Below are positions 39,842 to 47,343 of a stretch of 64,000 bases of DNA, piece by piece; position 1 is the stretch's first letter; each line of letters starts with the position of its first letter. A model generated the notes under the pieces. That model was given only the letters and a program-made list of their open reading frames with translations, made no database searches and was not told the origin of the DNA. The translations under genes were made by a program, and so were the position numbers. Source of the DNA: Mesorhizobium sp. B2-1-8 (lineage in GTDB: Bacteria > Pseudomonadota > Alphaproteobacteria > Rhizobiales > Rhizobiaceae); the NCBI RefSeq assembly GCF_006442545.2, contig NZ_CP083952.1, forward strand, positions 4,193,501-4,257,500, given 5' to 3'.

Positions 39842-40201
39842 ATGCCGCCTGTGTTCAAGACCCGTTGGCCGGGCCCCCTGGATGATCCCGCTGGCCGGGA
39901 CGTGCCGCCTGAGCCCAATCTCGCGCCGAATCAGCGCAATCATTTCGCCCATGCAAATCAGACGCGTAAAGCCGGCTTCCCAGCTTCACGCGTCGCGTGT
40001 CTGTTTCGTCTACATAAAACCGATTCTTGATCCACGCAAGTGGCAAGTGCCCGCTTTATGACCAAACGCCGCCTCGGAACCATCCAGTCGTTCCGTCCCG
40101 GCTATGGCGCCTTTATGCCCCAATCGGCCCAATATGGCAAGCGGGTCGCCGATTTTCAAAGGCCGCCCGAAAAAAATCGTTGTACTGCCATCTTGGAAAA
40201 A
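39842..40201 (-). promoter_or_regulatory. tRNA-Trp to secE spacer
   Basis: These 360 bases contain no gene. They include a promoter candidate at 40011-40039 and, downstream of it, the inverted repeat GACGCGT/ACGCGTC (39961-39994) around an inner AAGCCGGCTT palindrome, placed in the 5-prime leader of secE. Confidence 0.45.
40011..40039 (-). promoter_or_regulatory. secE: Promoter candidate for secE-nusG
   Basis: On the minus strand TTGCGT and TATGTA are separated by 17 bases, between tRNA-Trp and secE. The match to the housekeeping consensus is moderate. Confidence 0.35.
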
Positions 40202-40277
<76 letters not shown>

Positions 40278-40396
40278 ACACGCGCGCCTCGGCGCAGCAG
40301 GGGCTTCCTAAAAGCTTCCGCACGCTCTGTAAAGAGCGGTTTGCAGCAAACATGCCTTAACCCCTGCGCCAGAAATCGGGATAGTCGACGACCAGC

Positions 40397-40879
40397 CTAC
40401 TTTGCGTCCGGCACCCGGTACGGCCCGCCAGGCACGCCCCAGTCCCAGGCCGGCATCGGTTCGGTCTCGGGATCGCAGGTCTCGCCGAGATTGGAATTCA
40501 TCTTGGCCAGCCGCGATCCCCATTCGACATAGCCCATGAAGGCTGAACGGAATTCGGGATCGTCCGGCAGGCCGACCTCATCCGCCGCGTCGGCGAGAAG
40601 ATTGATCCAGCGGCGGCGCTGCTCCTCGGTAAAATGCTTGCCCAGGTGGTGCATGACCATTTCGCGGTGGCCGCCAAATTCCTCGCTGTAGGTTTTCGGT
40701 CCGCCGAAGACCTCGCCGATGAAGGCCGCGACGTGGGCGGGGTGATCCGGCGACATGTGCTTGAACACCGGGCCAACGACCGGATCTCGTGCCACCTTGT
40801 CGTAGAAGGTTTGCGTCAGCCGGTTCAGTGCCTCGCTGCCGCCGGCCCATTCGTAGAGTGTCGGAACGTCCTGGCTCAT
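40397..40879 (-). CDS. Truncated haemoglobin (group II-like)
   Basis: This 160-residue 2-over-2 globin reads TLYEWAGGSEALNRLTQTFYDKV at the start. Its helix E/F region GGHREMVMHHLGKHFTEEQRRRW holds the likely proximal His (about residue 78) and the conserved Trp (about 91) of this group. Such proteins bind oxygen and detoxify NO or peroxide. A C-terminal extension of about 30 residues rich in Pro/Glu is unusual but common in rhizobial members. It is probably monocistronic. Confidence 0.9.
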   Translation of the reverse strand: MSQDVPTLYEWAGGSEALNRLTQTFYDKVARDPVVGPVFKHMSPDHPAHVAAFIGEVFGGPKTYSEEFGGHREMVMHHLGKHFTEEQRRRWINLLADAADEVGLPDDPEFRSAFMGYVEWGSRLAKMNSNLGETCDPETEPMPAWDWGVPGGPYRVPDAK

Positions 40880-40977
40880 TTCGCTTCCTCTGTCCGGCCC
40901 CCGAAACGATGGTGACGATGACGATAGCGGAAATACCGAGGACGGCTCAACCTGCCTCGATGGCCAGTCCGGACGCG

Positions 40978-42678
40978 CTACAGCTTCGCGTGCGCGTCGG
41001 CCTCGGCGTTGGCTGACGGCATGACCCGGCAGTTGTCCGGCTTCGGCGCCGACTTGCAGATGGTGGCGCCGGTCAACTCGTCCGCGGACTGGCGCCCGGT
41101 CGCCAACCCGAATTTCAGCATTGTGTCCTGATCGAGCTGTCGTTGGCTCGTGGAGAGTTGCATGGCCGCAAACAGGCCGGGCCCGATCGTCATCTCCTTG
41201 AGATAGGCCTTGATCTTCTGCGGCTGCTCAAGCGAGCCCACGCTGAGGCGTACATCCGGCCCGACGAGGCGCCTGGCGCCGGCAGCAACCATGATCGGGC
41301 AGGCAGAAGCGCATTCGGCCCCTGAATCGATGGTGAGACCGGTGTGGACGCCATCCTTGGCCAGGCAATTCGCCGAGGGTTCACAGTCGACGAAATCGGT
41401 GCGGGCGACGACCACGTCGAGCTTGCGTTCGCGGATCAGCCTGCCGGCGGCAAGCGCGCCCTCGACGTCGCCGCCTTGCGAACTGATCACGATCGGCAGC
41501 CTCCGCCCGCCCGCGGCATCGAGTGCAGCGCGCAGCCACTCTGGCGTGTCGCCGGTGATCGTGCCTTCCGCCGATATCCATTCCGGACAGTCGGGATTGC
41601 AAAGCGGGTTGCTGCCGCGCACGATGATGAAGCGCATTTCCGAGCCCTTGGGCGGCTCGGTCCCGGTCGGTTGAGGAGGAGTGTTGGCCTCGATGGTCGG
41701 GACGTCGGCCCGCCTCGCGTCCTTGTTACCCGGCATCTCCCGGCAGTTCGCCGGCACTGGATTTGCCTCGCAGACGGTTCCGGCGGTGAAGAGATCGACG
41801 GAATCAAGGGAGGTGACGAGATTCATCCCGAGCATGTCTTCCAGAACCAGCTGATGGATTTCGCTGGCCGGCGTGTTCTTCATCGTTTCAAGCACACCAT
41901 CGCCTATCCCCATCTCCTTCAGATAGGCCGAGAGCCGCTCCTCAACCGCCTTGCTCATTTCGTAGGTCTTGTAGCTGCCTGCGTCCTTCCGGCTGATCAC
42001 TTTGGTGCTAATGATCTTCTTCTTGCCGTTCACGATCCGGTAGGTGGTCCGGTACAGCAACTTCTCCCGCTGGTAGGTGGTGGTGATCTGGTGGACGCCG
42101 AGATAGGCGAAATCCCCGACCACGCGCCGGATACCGCCAGAAAACATCAGCGGGCAGGCCGAATTGCACATGGCGCCACTGTCATAAGCCATGCCGAGAT
42201 AGTCGACACCCTTGCCCACATTGCAGTCCCTGATCTCCGGCGCGCAACCGGAAAGCGCCGTCGTGCCGACGGCTATATCGAGCTTGTTCTCGCGGATCAT
42301 CTGACCTAGCGCCAGCGCAGCGTCGACATTGCCGCCGGGAGAGTTGACGACGACTGGCAGTTGTCGGCCTTTGAGCATCCTGAGCGCGCGCTTGAACAGC
42401 GCCGGCGTGTCCGCCTCTATGGTGCCTTCCGCCGAAATCCATTCCGGGCAATTTGGTTCGCAACCGGGGGCGCTGCTGCGCACGACGACAAAACGCATCG
42501 ACGGAATCATGTCCGATGTCTCGTCTCCGGCATGCGCTGCAAAGGAGACCAGCCCCGTGGCGACCGCAAGCGCGATGCTGACCAGCGCTCGCCACCACCA
42601 TGCCTTCCCGTCGAAACGGCGCCTTGGAACCACTGTTGGCAAAGCCCCCTCTATGCAATCCATACTAGTTGCAGCCAT
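40978..42678 (-). CDS. Secreted protein with two tandem ClpP/crotonase-like domains (COG3904-like)
   Basis: The protein has 566 residues from ATG 42678. A signal peptide (WWWRALVSIALAVATGLVSF, cleavage near AAHA) is followed by two full repeats. Repeat 1 (about 61-317) has MRFVVVRSSAPGCEPNCPEW, NSPGGNVDAALALG, CNSACP with Ser173 and LGVHQ with His196. Repeat 2 (about 348-555) has MRFIIVRGSNPLCNPDCPEW, SSQGGDVEGAL and CASACP with Ser458, but LSVGS where the His should be. Both repeats end in a Cys-x-Pro-x-NCR-x-MP tail. In ClpP-fold proteins the Gly-Gly loop forms the oxyanion hole and Ser/His do catalysis, so repeat 1 could be an active periplasmic hydrolase and repeat 2 inert. Substrate unknown. 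Start uncertain (42663 also possible); a start at 42762 would lie inside the tuf2 terminator. Confidence 0.75.
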   Translation of the reverse strand: MAATSMDCIEGALPTVVPRRRFDGKAWWWRALVSIALAVATGLVSFAAHAGDETSDMIPSMRFVVVRSSAPGCEPNCPEWISAEGTIEADTPALFKRALRMLKGRQLPVVVNSPGGNVDAALALGQMIRENKLDIAVGTTALSGCAPEIRDCNVGKGVDYLGMAYDSGAMCNSACPLMFSGGIRRVVGDFAYLGVHQITTTYQREKLLYRTTYRIVNGKKKIISTKVISRKDAGSYKTYEMSKAVEERLSAYLKEMGIGDGVLETMKNTPASEIHQLVLEDMLGMNLVTSLDSVDLFTAGTVCEANPVPANCREMPGNKDARRADVPTIEANTPPQPTGTEPPKGSEMRFIIVRGSNPLCNPDCPEWISAEGTITGDTPEWLRAALDAAGGRRLPIVISSQGGDVEGALAAGRLIRERKLDVVVARTDFVDCEPSANCLAKDGVHTGLTIDSGAECASACPIMVAAGARRLVGPDVRLSVGSLEQPQKIKAYLKEMTIGPGLFAAMQLSTSQRQLDQDTMLKFGLATGRQSADELTGATICKSAPKPDNCRVMPSANAEADAHAKL

Positions 42679-42740
42679 GGCGCTTGCAACAGCTTTGAAC
42701 CAACCCTCGCAATACTTGCGCTGCCAAGCGCACGAAACGA

Positions 42741-42768
42741 AAAAGGGCGGCCCGAAGACCACCCTTTT
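42741..42768 (-). terminator. Rho-independent terminator after tuf2
   Basis: A 12-bp stem with a TTCG tetraloop (AAAAGGGTGGTC/GGCCGCCCTTTT, two G-U pairs) is followed on the minus strand by TTTCGTTTCG. It lies 29 bases past the tuf2 stop. Confidence 0.9.
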
Positions 42769-42797
42769 CTTATCGAACCGGCAGCAGCCGGTCTCGA

Positions 42798-43974
42798 TTA
42801 TTCTTTGATGGTGACGACGATGCCGGCACCGACGGTGCGGCCGCCTTCACGAATGGCGAAGCGCAGCTTCTCTTCCATGGCGATCGGCACGATCAGCTCG
42901 ACATCGACCGTGATGTTGTCGCCAGGCATCACCATCTCGGTGCCTTCCGGCAGCGACACGATGCCGGTCACGTCGGTCGTGCGGAAGTAGAACTGCGGAC
43001 GGTAGTTGGTGAAGAACGGCGTGTGACGGCCACCTTCGTCCTTGGTCAGGATGTAGGCTTCGGCCACGAACTTCTTGTGCGGCTTCACCGTGCCGGGCTT
43101 GGCCAGAACCTGGCCGCGCTCGACACCTTCACGGTCGACACCGCGCAGCAGCGCGCCGATGTTGTCGCCAGCCTGGCCCTGATCGAGCAGCTTGCGGAAC
43201 ATTTCCACGCCTGTGCAGGTCGTCTTGGTCGTCGGACGGATGCCGATGATTTCCAGCTCCTCGCCGACCTTGACCACGCCGCGCTCGACGCGGCCGGTCA
43301 CGACCGTGCCACGGCCCGAGATCGAGAACACGTCCTCGATCGGCATCAGGAACGGCTTGTCGAGCGGACGAACCGGCGTCGGGATGTAGGCGTCGACCTG
43401 AGCCATCAGCTCGCGGATCGCGTCCTCGCCGATCGTCTTGTTCGAATCCTCGAGCGCTGCCAGCGCCGAACCCTTGACGATCGGAATGTCGTCGCCGGGG
43501 AATTCGTTCTTCGACAGCAATTCGCGAACCTCGAGCTCGACCAGTTCGAGCAGCTCGGCGTCGTCGACCTGGTCGACCTTGTTCAGGAACACCACGATCG
43601 ACGGCACGCCGACCTGACGGGCAAGCAGGATGTGCTCGCGGGTCTGCGGCATCGGGCCGTCGGCGGCCGACACCACCAGGATCGCGCCGTCCATCTGCGC
43701 GGCACCGGTGATCATGTTCTTCACATAGTCGGCGTGGCCGGGGCAGTCGACATGCGCGTAGTGGCGGTTGGCCGTCTCGTATTCGACGTGAGCCGTCGAG
43801 ATCGTGATGCCGCGCGCGCTTCTCTTCCGGCGCCGCGTCGATCTGGTCATAGCGCTTGTATTCGCCAAAATACTTGGTGATCGCAGCCGTCAGCGACGTC
43901 TTGCCATGGTCAACGTGACCAATCGTGCCGATGTTCACATGAGGCTTAGTGCGCTCGAATTTACCTTTTGCCAT
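42798..43974 (-). pseudogene. tuf: Elongation factor Tu, copy 2, frameshifted
   Basis: It is almost base-for-base the same as tuf1 (about seven substitutions noticed, all silent), but has one extra base inside the CGCGCGCGC run at 43811-43819, near codon 53. The N-terminal frame (GHVDHGKT, then IDAAPEEK) then reads RARHHD, while the rest of EF-Tu ([14 protein letters not shown] onward) continues in another frame to the normal stop. As written, no full EF-Tu can be made, and an internal start would lose the P-loop. The gene has a good GGAAAGAG site and its own terminator, so it looks otherwise functional. A sequencing error in a GC repeat is a serious alternative. Confidence 0.85.
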
Positions 43975-44267
43975 AGTCTCTTTCCTTGGACGGCCTGGAC
44001 CTTCAGTTCAGTCGAATGCGGGGCGATTAACGAGAAAGGCCAAAAAACACAAGCGTCTTTTGGCCAAGCGCCATCTCACTCGGCCAGAACCCATGATCCG
44101 ATTGCGGGGATATGGCGTTGATATAGGGACCCGCCATTGAAAATGGAATGGGCGAAACCCTGGCGGAACGACGGGAGGATTCCGCAAGCCCGGGCATCCG
44201 TCACTGTCGGATTTGTTGCGGTTCATGGCCCATTGCGGCGGCGATCCGCGTCTGATTTCCTGCGCCG
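43975..44267. promoter_or_regulatory. Divergent region between tuf2 and the EamA transporter gene
   Basis: These 293 bases should hold the tuf2 promoter (minus) and the transporter promoter (plus). The sequence TTGTGT-N16-TTAATC on the minus strand near 44029-44056 is a weak candidate for tuf2. This upstream sequence shows no similarity by eye to the region before tuf1. Confidence 0.3.
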
Positions 44268-45155
44268 ATGCATTTCATCCCGACTGCCATTCGCGGCCCG
44301 CTGTTCATGATCGTCTCGACCGGGTCATATCTGGTCAACGACACGATGATGAAGCTCGCCACTGCCGGTTTGCCCTCCTACGAAGTGCTCTTCCTGCGTG
44401 GTGCCGCGGCAGCGCTATGGGGCTTTCCGCTGTTGTTTGCGCTCGGCTACGGCAAGCAGGTCCCGCTGATCTTCGACAAGCGGGTGCTGGGCAGAAACCT
44501 GCTCGAGCTGGCGGCGATCCTCTGTTATGTCGTCGCGCTCGCCAACATGCAGATCGCCGATTCCACCGCGCTGGGGCAGATAACACCGCTGCTGATGCTG
44601 GTCGGATCCTCGATCCTGTTCGGTGAGCGTATCGGCGGCCAGCGCATGGCGCTGATCGGGCTGGGCTTCATCGGCGCGCTGATGGTGGCGCAGCCGACCA
44701 TGCAAGGCATTTCGGTCTACGCCTTGCTGGCGCTCGGCAACGCGACATTCGCCGCCGCCCGCGATCTGGCGGGCCGCAAGATCACCGCCGAAGTGCCAGG
44801 AATGATCGTGGCGATCTCGGCGGTCGTCGTGGTCCTGATCGGCGCCGGCGCCGCGCATCTGGTTTCCGAGCACTGGGTGGCGCCGGAGGCGCACCACCTG
44901 CTGCTGATGGCGGGAGCCGGTTTCTTCCTGATCTTCGGCCACTTCTTCATCTTCATGGCCTATCGCGTCGGGCCGACCGGAGCGGTAGCGCCGTTCTACT
45001 ACTGCTTCACGGTCTGGGCCGTCATTTCGGGCCTGCTGGTGTTCGGGCAATTCCCCAATGCACTGGCGGTCTGCGGCATCCTGCTGGTCGTCTGCAGCGG
45101 GCTGACCATCGTGTCGCTGGATCAGCGCAAGCGTCGCCTGGCCGTGGTCGCCTGA
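44268..45155 (+). CDS. EamA/DMT-superfamily transporter
   Basis: This 295-residue inner-membrane protein has ten hydrophobic segments in two EamA repeats. The first is ATAGLPSYEVLFLRGAAAAL with NMQIADSTALGQITPLLMLVG; the second begins near residue 150 and has FFIFMAYRVGPTGAVAPFYY and FGQFPNALAVCGILLVV. Such carriers export metabolites or amino acids; the substrate is not evident. It ends in a short basic tail. Single gene on the plus strand. Confidence 0.88.
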   Translation: MHFIPTAIRGPLFMIVSTGSYLVNDTMMKLATAGLPSYEVLFLRGAAAALWGFPLLFALGYGKQVPLIFDKRVLGRNLLELAAILCYVVALANMQIADSTALGQITPLLMLVGSSILFGERIGGQRMALIGLGFIGALMVAQPTMQGISVYALLALGNATFAAARDLAGRKITAEVPGMIVAISAVVVVLIGAGAAHLVSEHWVAPEAHHLLLMAGAGFFLIFGHFFIFMAYRVGPTGAVAPFYYCFTVWAVISGLLVFGQFPNALAVCGILLVVCSGLTIVSLDQRKRRLAVVA

Positions 45156-45266
45156 TCCGCGGCGGCGCACCGGCATTGTAGATTCCAAAGCCGTGGGCGC
45201 AGGCAGCACCGACGGCGGATTACCGCAATTCAGGATTCGGCAGAGCTGGTAATCTGCCGATCACGT

Positions 45267-45524
45267 CTAAATCGTCCGCTTGCCGCTGAACTGATGGTAG
45301 GCCCAGAGGACAACGACCGCGCCGACCACGGCGACGATCAGGCTGTAGATATTGAGGCCTGTGACGCCCGAAGCACCGAAGGCGCTGAAGATCAGGCCCC
45401 CGACAATGGCGCCGACGATGCCGAGCACGATATCCATGATCATGCCCTGACCGGTCTTGTTGACGATCTTGCTGCCGATGAAGCCGGCGATGACGCCGAG
45501 AATGATCCAGCTGATGATACCCAT
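45267..45524 (-). CDS. GlsB/YeaQ/YmgE-family small membrane protein
   Basis: This 85-residue protein is three hydrophobic helices with GIISWIILGVIAGFIGSKIV, then GQGMIMDIVLGIVGAIVGG and SLIVAVVGAVVVLW. It matches transglycosylase-associated/GlsB proteins, linked in other bacteria to general stress. ATG 45524 is chosen; upstream codons are not hydrophobic. It is divergent from the YidB-like gene. Confidence 0.88.
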   Translation of the reverse strand: MGIISWIILGVIAGFIGSKIVNKTGQGMIMDIVLGIVGAIVGGLIFSAFGASGVTGLNIYSLIVAVVGAVVVLWAYHQFSGKRTI

Positions 45525-45655
45525 TTTTTCCTCTCCATCCCTCCGCCAACCGGACATTTTCATATGATTGTCAAAAGCTCAAGCCAGCTTGAAATTCCGC
45601 CCGAATGCGCCATTGTTGGCGACGGGCTGGGCTTGGTTGAAATGGAGGATCCACT

Positions 45656-46120
45656 ATGGGACTTTTTGACAACGCCGTTCCCGGCGGCAACATCACCAAA
45701 CCGCTGATGATCGCGCTCGGTGCGCTGCTGGTCGGAAAGATGCTGAGCGGCAGAAGTGCCGAACAGCCGGACCAGCCTCAAGCTCCCGCGCCGGCCGATC
45801 CCACACCCGTCGGAACCGCCTCGGGTGACGGCGGCCTGCTCGGCGGACTGGGCGGCCTGCTCGACAAGCTTAGGAATGCCGGCCATGGCAATGTCGCGGA
45901 CTCCTGGGTCGGCACAGGGCAGAACCAGTCGATCAATGCCAATGAGCTGGGCAACGCGATCGGACCGCAGGTCATTCGCGAGATCGCCCAACGGACAGGG
46001 CTCGACGAGCAGGAACTGCTCAAACAGCTATCCGCGGCCCTGCCCGGCATCGTCGACAAGCTGACGCCGAACGGCCAAGTGCCGCAGCAGCACCAGGTCG
46101 CGTCAGCGTTCAACAGCTAG
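45656..46120 (+). CDS. YidB-like (DUF937) protein
   Basis: The protein has 154 residues. The N-terminal FDNAVPGGNITKPLMIALGA helix, a Pro/Ala linker (about 40-55), GGLLGGLGGLLDKLRNAGHG, and the domain SWVGTGQNQSINANELGNAI with IREIAQRTGLDEQELLKQLS are the YidB signature. Function is not known. The ATG has GGAGGATC upstream. Its stop codon abuts the mosaic repeat at 46121. Confidence 0.88.
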   Translation: MGLFDNAVPGGNITKPLMIALGALLVGKMLSGRSAEQPDQPQAPAPADPTPVGTASGDGGLLGGLGGLLDKLRNAGHGNVADSWVGTGQNQSINANELGNAIGPQVIREIAQRTGLDEQELLKQLSAALPGIVDKLTPNGQVPQQHQVASAFNS

Positions 46121-46221
46121 AGCAATTCCAGGAAAAGTGCGTAGCGGTTTTCCGTCCGGAATTGCGTGAAAACAAAGAGTTAGAGCGGTTCGGCGATCCT
46201 ATCAAACGCTGAACCGCTCTA
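46121..46221. repeat. RIME-like mosaic palindromic repeat
   Basis: Two palindromes stand in tandem. The first is GCAATTCC (46122-46129) with GGAATTGC (46158-46165) around an inner GGAAAA/TTTTCC. The second is TAGAGCGGTTC (46181-46191) with GAACCGCTCTA (46211-46221). This mosaic layout and sequence resemble the intergenic mosaic elements of rhizobia. It begins immediately after the stop codon of the YidB-like gene. Confidence 0.75.
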
Positions 46222-46242
46222 GCGCGGCGCACACCAATGCCT

Positions 46243-46273
46243 GAAACACTGCGCGCCTGCCGCGCAGTGTTTC
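46243..46273. terminator. Strong 13-bp hairpin 3-prime of tRNA-Gly
   Basis: GAAACACTGCGCG and CGCGCAGTGTTTC pair perfectly around CCTGC, 27 bases beyond the tRNA-Gly 3-prime end. A T run is lacking in both directions, so termination is likely but unproven. It lies between two convergent units. Confidence 0.5.
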
Positions 46274-46299
46274 GGCTTACCCATGTGTAGCTGAAAATC

Positions 46300-46373
46300 T
46301 GGAGCGGGTAGCGGGAATCGAACCCGCACCAAGAGCTTGGAAGGCTCATGTGATACCATTTCACCATACCCGC
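46300..46373 (-). tRNA. glyT: tRNA-Gly (anticodon UCC)
   Basis: A 74-base cloverleaf with acceptor GCGGGTA/TACCCGC and encoded CCA. The anticodon loop is CTTCCAA, giving UCC, and the T-arm GCGGGTTCGATTCCCGC is perfect. The first anticodon-stem pair is a U-U mismatch. It reads GGA and, by wobble, GGG codons. Confidence 0.96.
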
Positions 46374-46459
46374 GCACGCAGGCCCTAGCTATTCGACAAG
46401 GTTCCCAAGGTCAAGAAGCCTCTCGCGATCCAAACCGATATTGCAGGCCAGGCTCGACG

Positions 46460-46714
46460 TCATTGTCCGATCAACGTCAAGCCAAACAGAACGACTAACC
46501 ACAAGCCTGTCGCTGCTACCGCCAGCCGGGGCAAGATGCCCTCGCTGGTCAATTGCATGAACAAAATGGCGATGATCGCGGCCTTGGCCGCGGCGATCGC
46601 CAGGTTGAGCGCCGAATTCAACCCACTGAGGTCGAGGAACGACGAGCCGACCGTCAAAGCCAGCAAGGCCAGGAGCCCGAGATAGGCGAATGTAAGCTTG
46701 CGCATGTGGTTCAT
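46460..46714 (-). CDS. Short cytochrome c oxidase subunit IV
   Basis: This 84-residue protein has three hydrophobic helices (FAYLGLLALLALTVGSSFL, LNLAIAAAKAAIIAILFMQL, LAVAATGLWLVVLFGLTLIG), the pattern of bacterial caa3-type subunit IV. ATG 46714 overlaps the coxC stop (ATGA). It is the last gene of the ACIII-oxidase cluster. A longer frame reaching into coxC is spurious. Confidence 0.85.
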   Translation of the reverse strand: MNHMRKLTFAYLGLLALLALTVGSSFLDLSGLNSALNLAIAAAKAAIIAILFMQLTSEGILPRLAVAATGLWLVVLFGLTLIGQ

Positions 46715-47343
46715 CGGTTGATCAGATAGAGAACGGGAAACAGGAAGACCCAGACGATATCGACGAAATGCCAGTAAAGCCCGATTGCCTGGACACGATG
46801 AGCGCGGCTGGCCTCCGCCGTGCGTGGCCACAGCAGGAGCATGCCGGCAATCACGGCGATGCCGCATATCAGGTGCAGCGCATGCAGCGAAGTCATGGCG
46901 AAATAGAGCGCGAAGAAGAACTCGGCATGGGCCGGATCTGGGCCTGGGAAGTTGAACGGCGCGCCAAGGACCGGCGCCAGGCCCTCCTCGAATTCCCTGC
47001 CGTACTCGATGGCCTTGACGAACAGAAAGACAATTCCAAGCAGGGCCGTGCAGATCAACGCCCAGACGGCCGGGCGCCAACGCCGGCTGGCCGTGAACAT
47101 GTGAGCAAGCGCCATTGCGAAGCTGCTGGTCAAAAGAACGGCCGTATTCAGCGTGCCGAGCGGCAGCGATAGATGTTGTGATGCGGCGGCGAATGCGGGT
47201 CCGTAGCTCGACCGTGCGAAGAAAAACACCAGCAGGATCGCGCCGAACAGCATCGCCTCGGAACCGATGAACACCCACATGCCGAACGTGTCGGCAGCCT
47301 TCTCGCGGGCCTTTGTATCGAAGGCGACACTTTCGGTACTCAT
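46711..47343 (-). CDS. coxC: Cytochrome c oxidase subunit III
   Basis: This 210-residue, five-helix protein is short as in caa3/SoxM-type oxidases. MWVFIGSEAMLFGAILLVFF, LTSSFAMALAHMFTASRRW, and FALYFAMTSLHALHLICGIA followed by GLYWHFVDIVWVFLFPVLYL are the COX3 signature. It stabilises proton uptake by subunit I. It abuts coxA by a 1-base overlap and is coupled to subunit IV. Confidence 0.93.
   Translation of the reverse strand: MSTESVAFDTKAREKAADTFGMWVFIGSEAMLFGAILLVFFFARSSYGPAFAAASQHLSLPLGTLNTAVLLTSSFAMALAHMFTASRRWRPAVWALICTALLGIVFLFVKAIEYGREFEEGLAPVLGAPFNFPGPDPAHAEFFFALYFAMTSLHALHLICGIAVIAGMLLLWPRTAEASRAHRVQAIGLYWHFVDIVWVFLFPVLYLINR

Noticed and set aside
40978..42762. 594-residue version of the tandem ClpP-like protein
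   Set aside because: Its start would lie within the tuf2 terminator stem, so ATG 42678 or 42663 is preferred.
42798..43868. Shortened EF-Tu of 356 residues from an internal start in tuf2
   Set aside because: It would lack the P-loop and begin in the wrong phase before the shift point, so it cannot be a working EF-Tu; better read as a frameshifted gene.
44029..44056. tuf2 promoter TTGTGT-N16-TTAATC
   Set aside because: Poor -10 match and short spacing; kept only as a remark.
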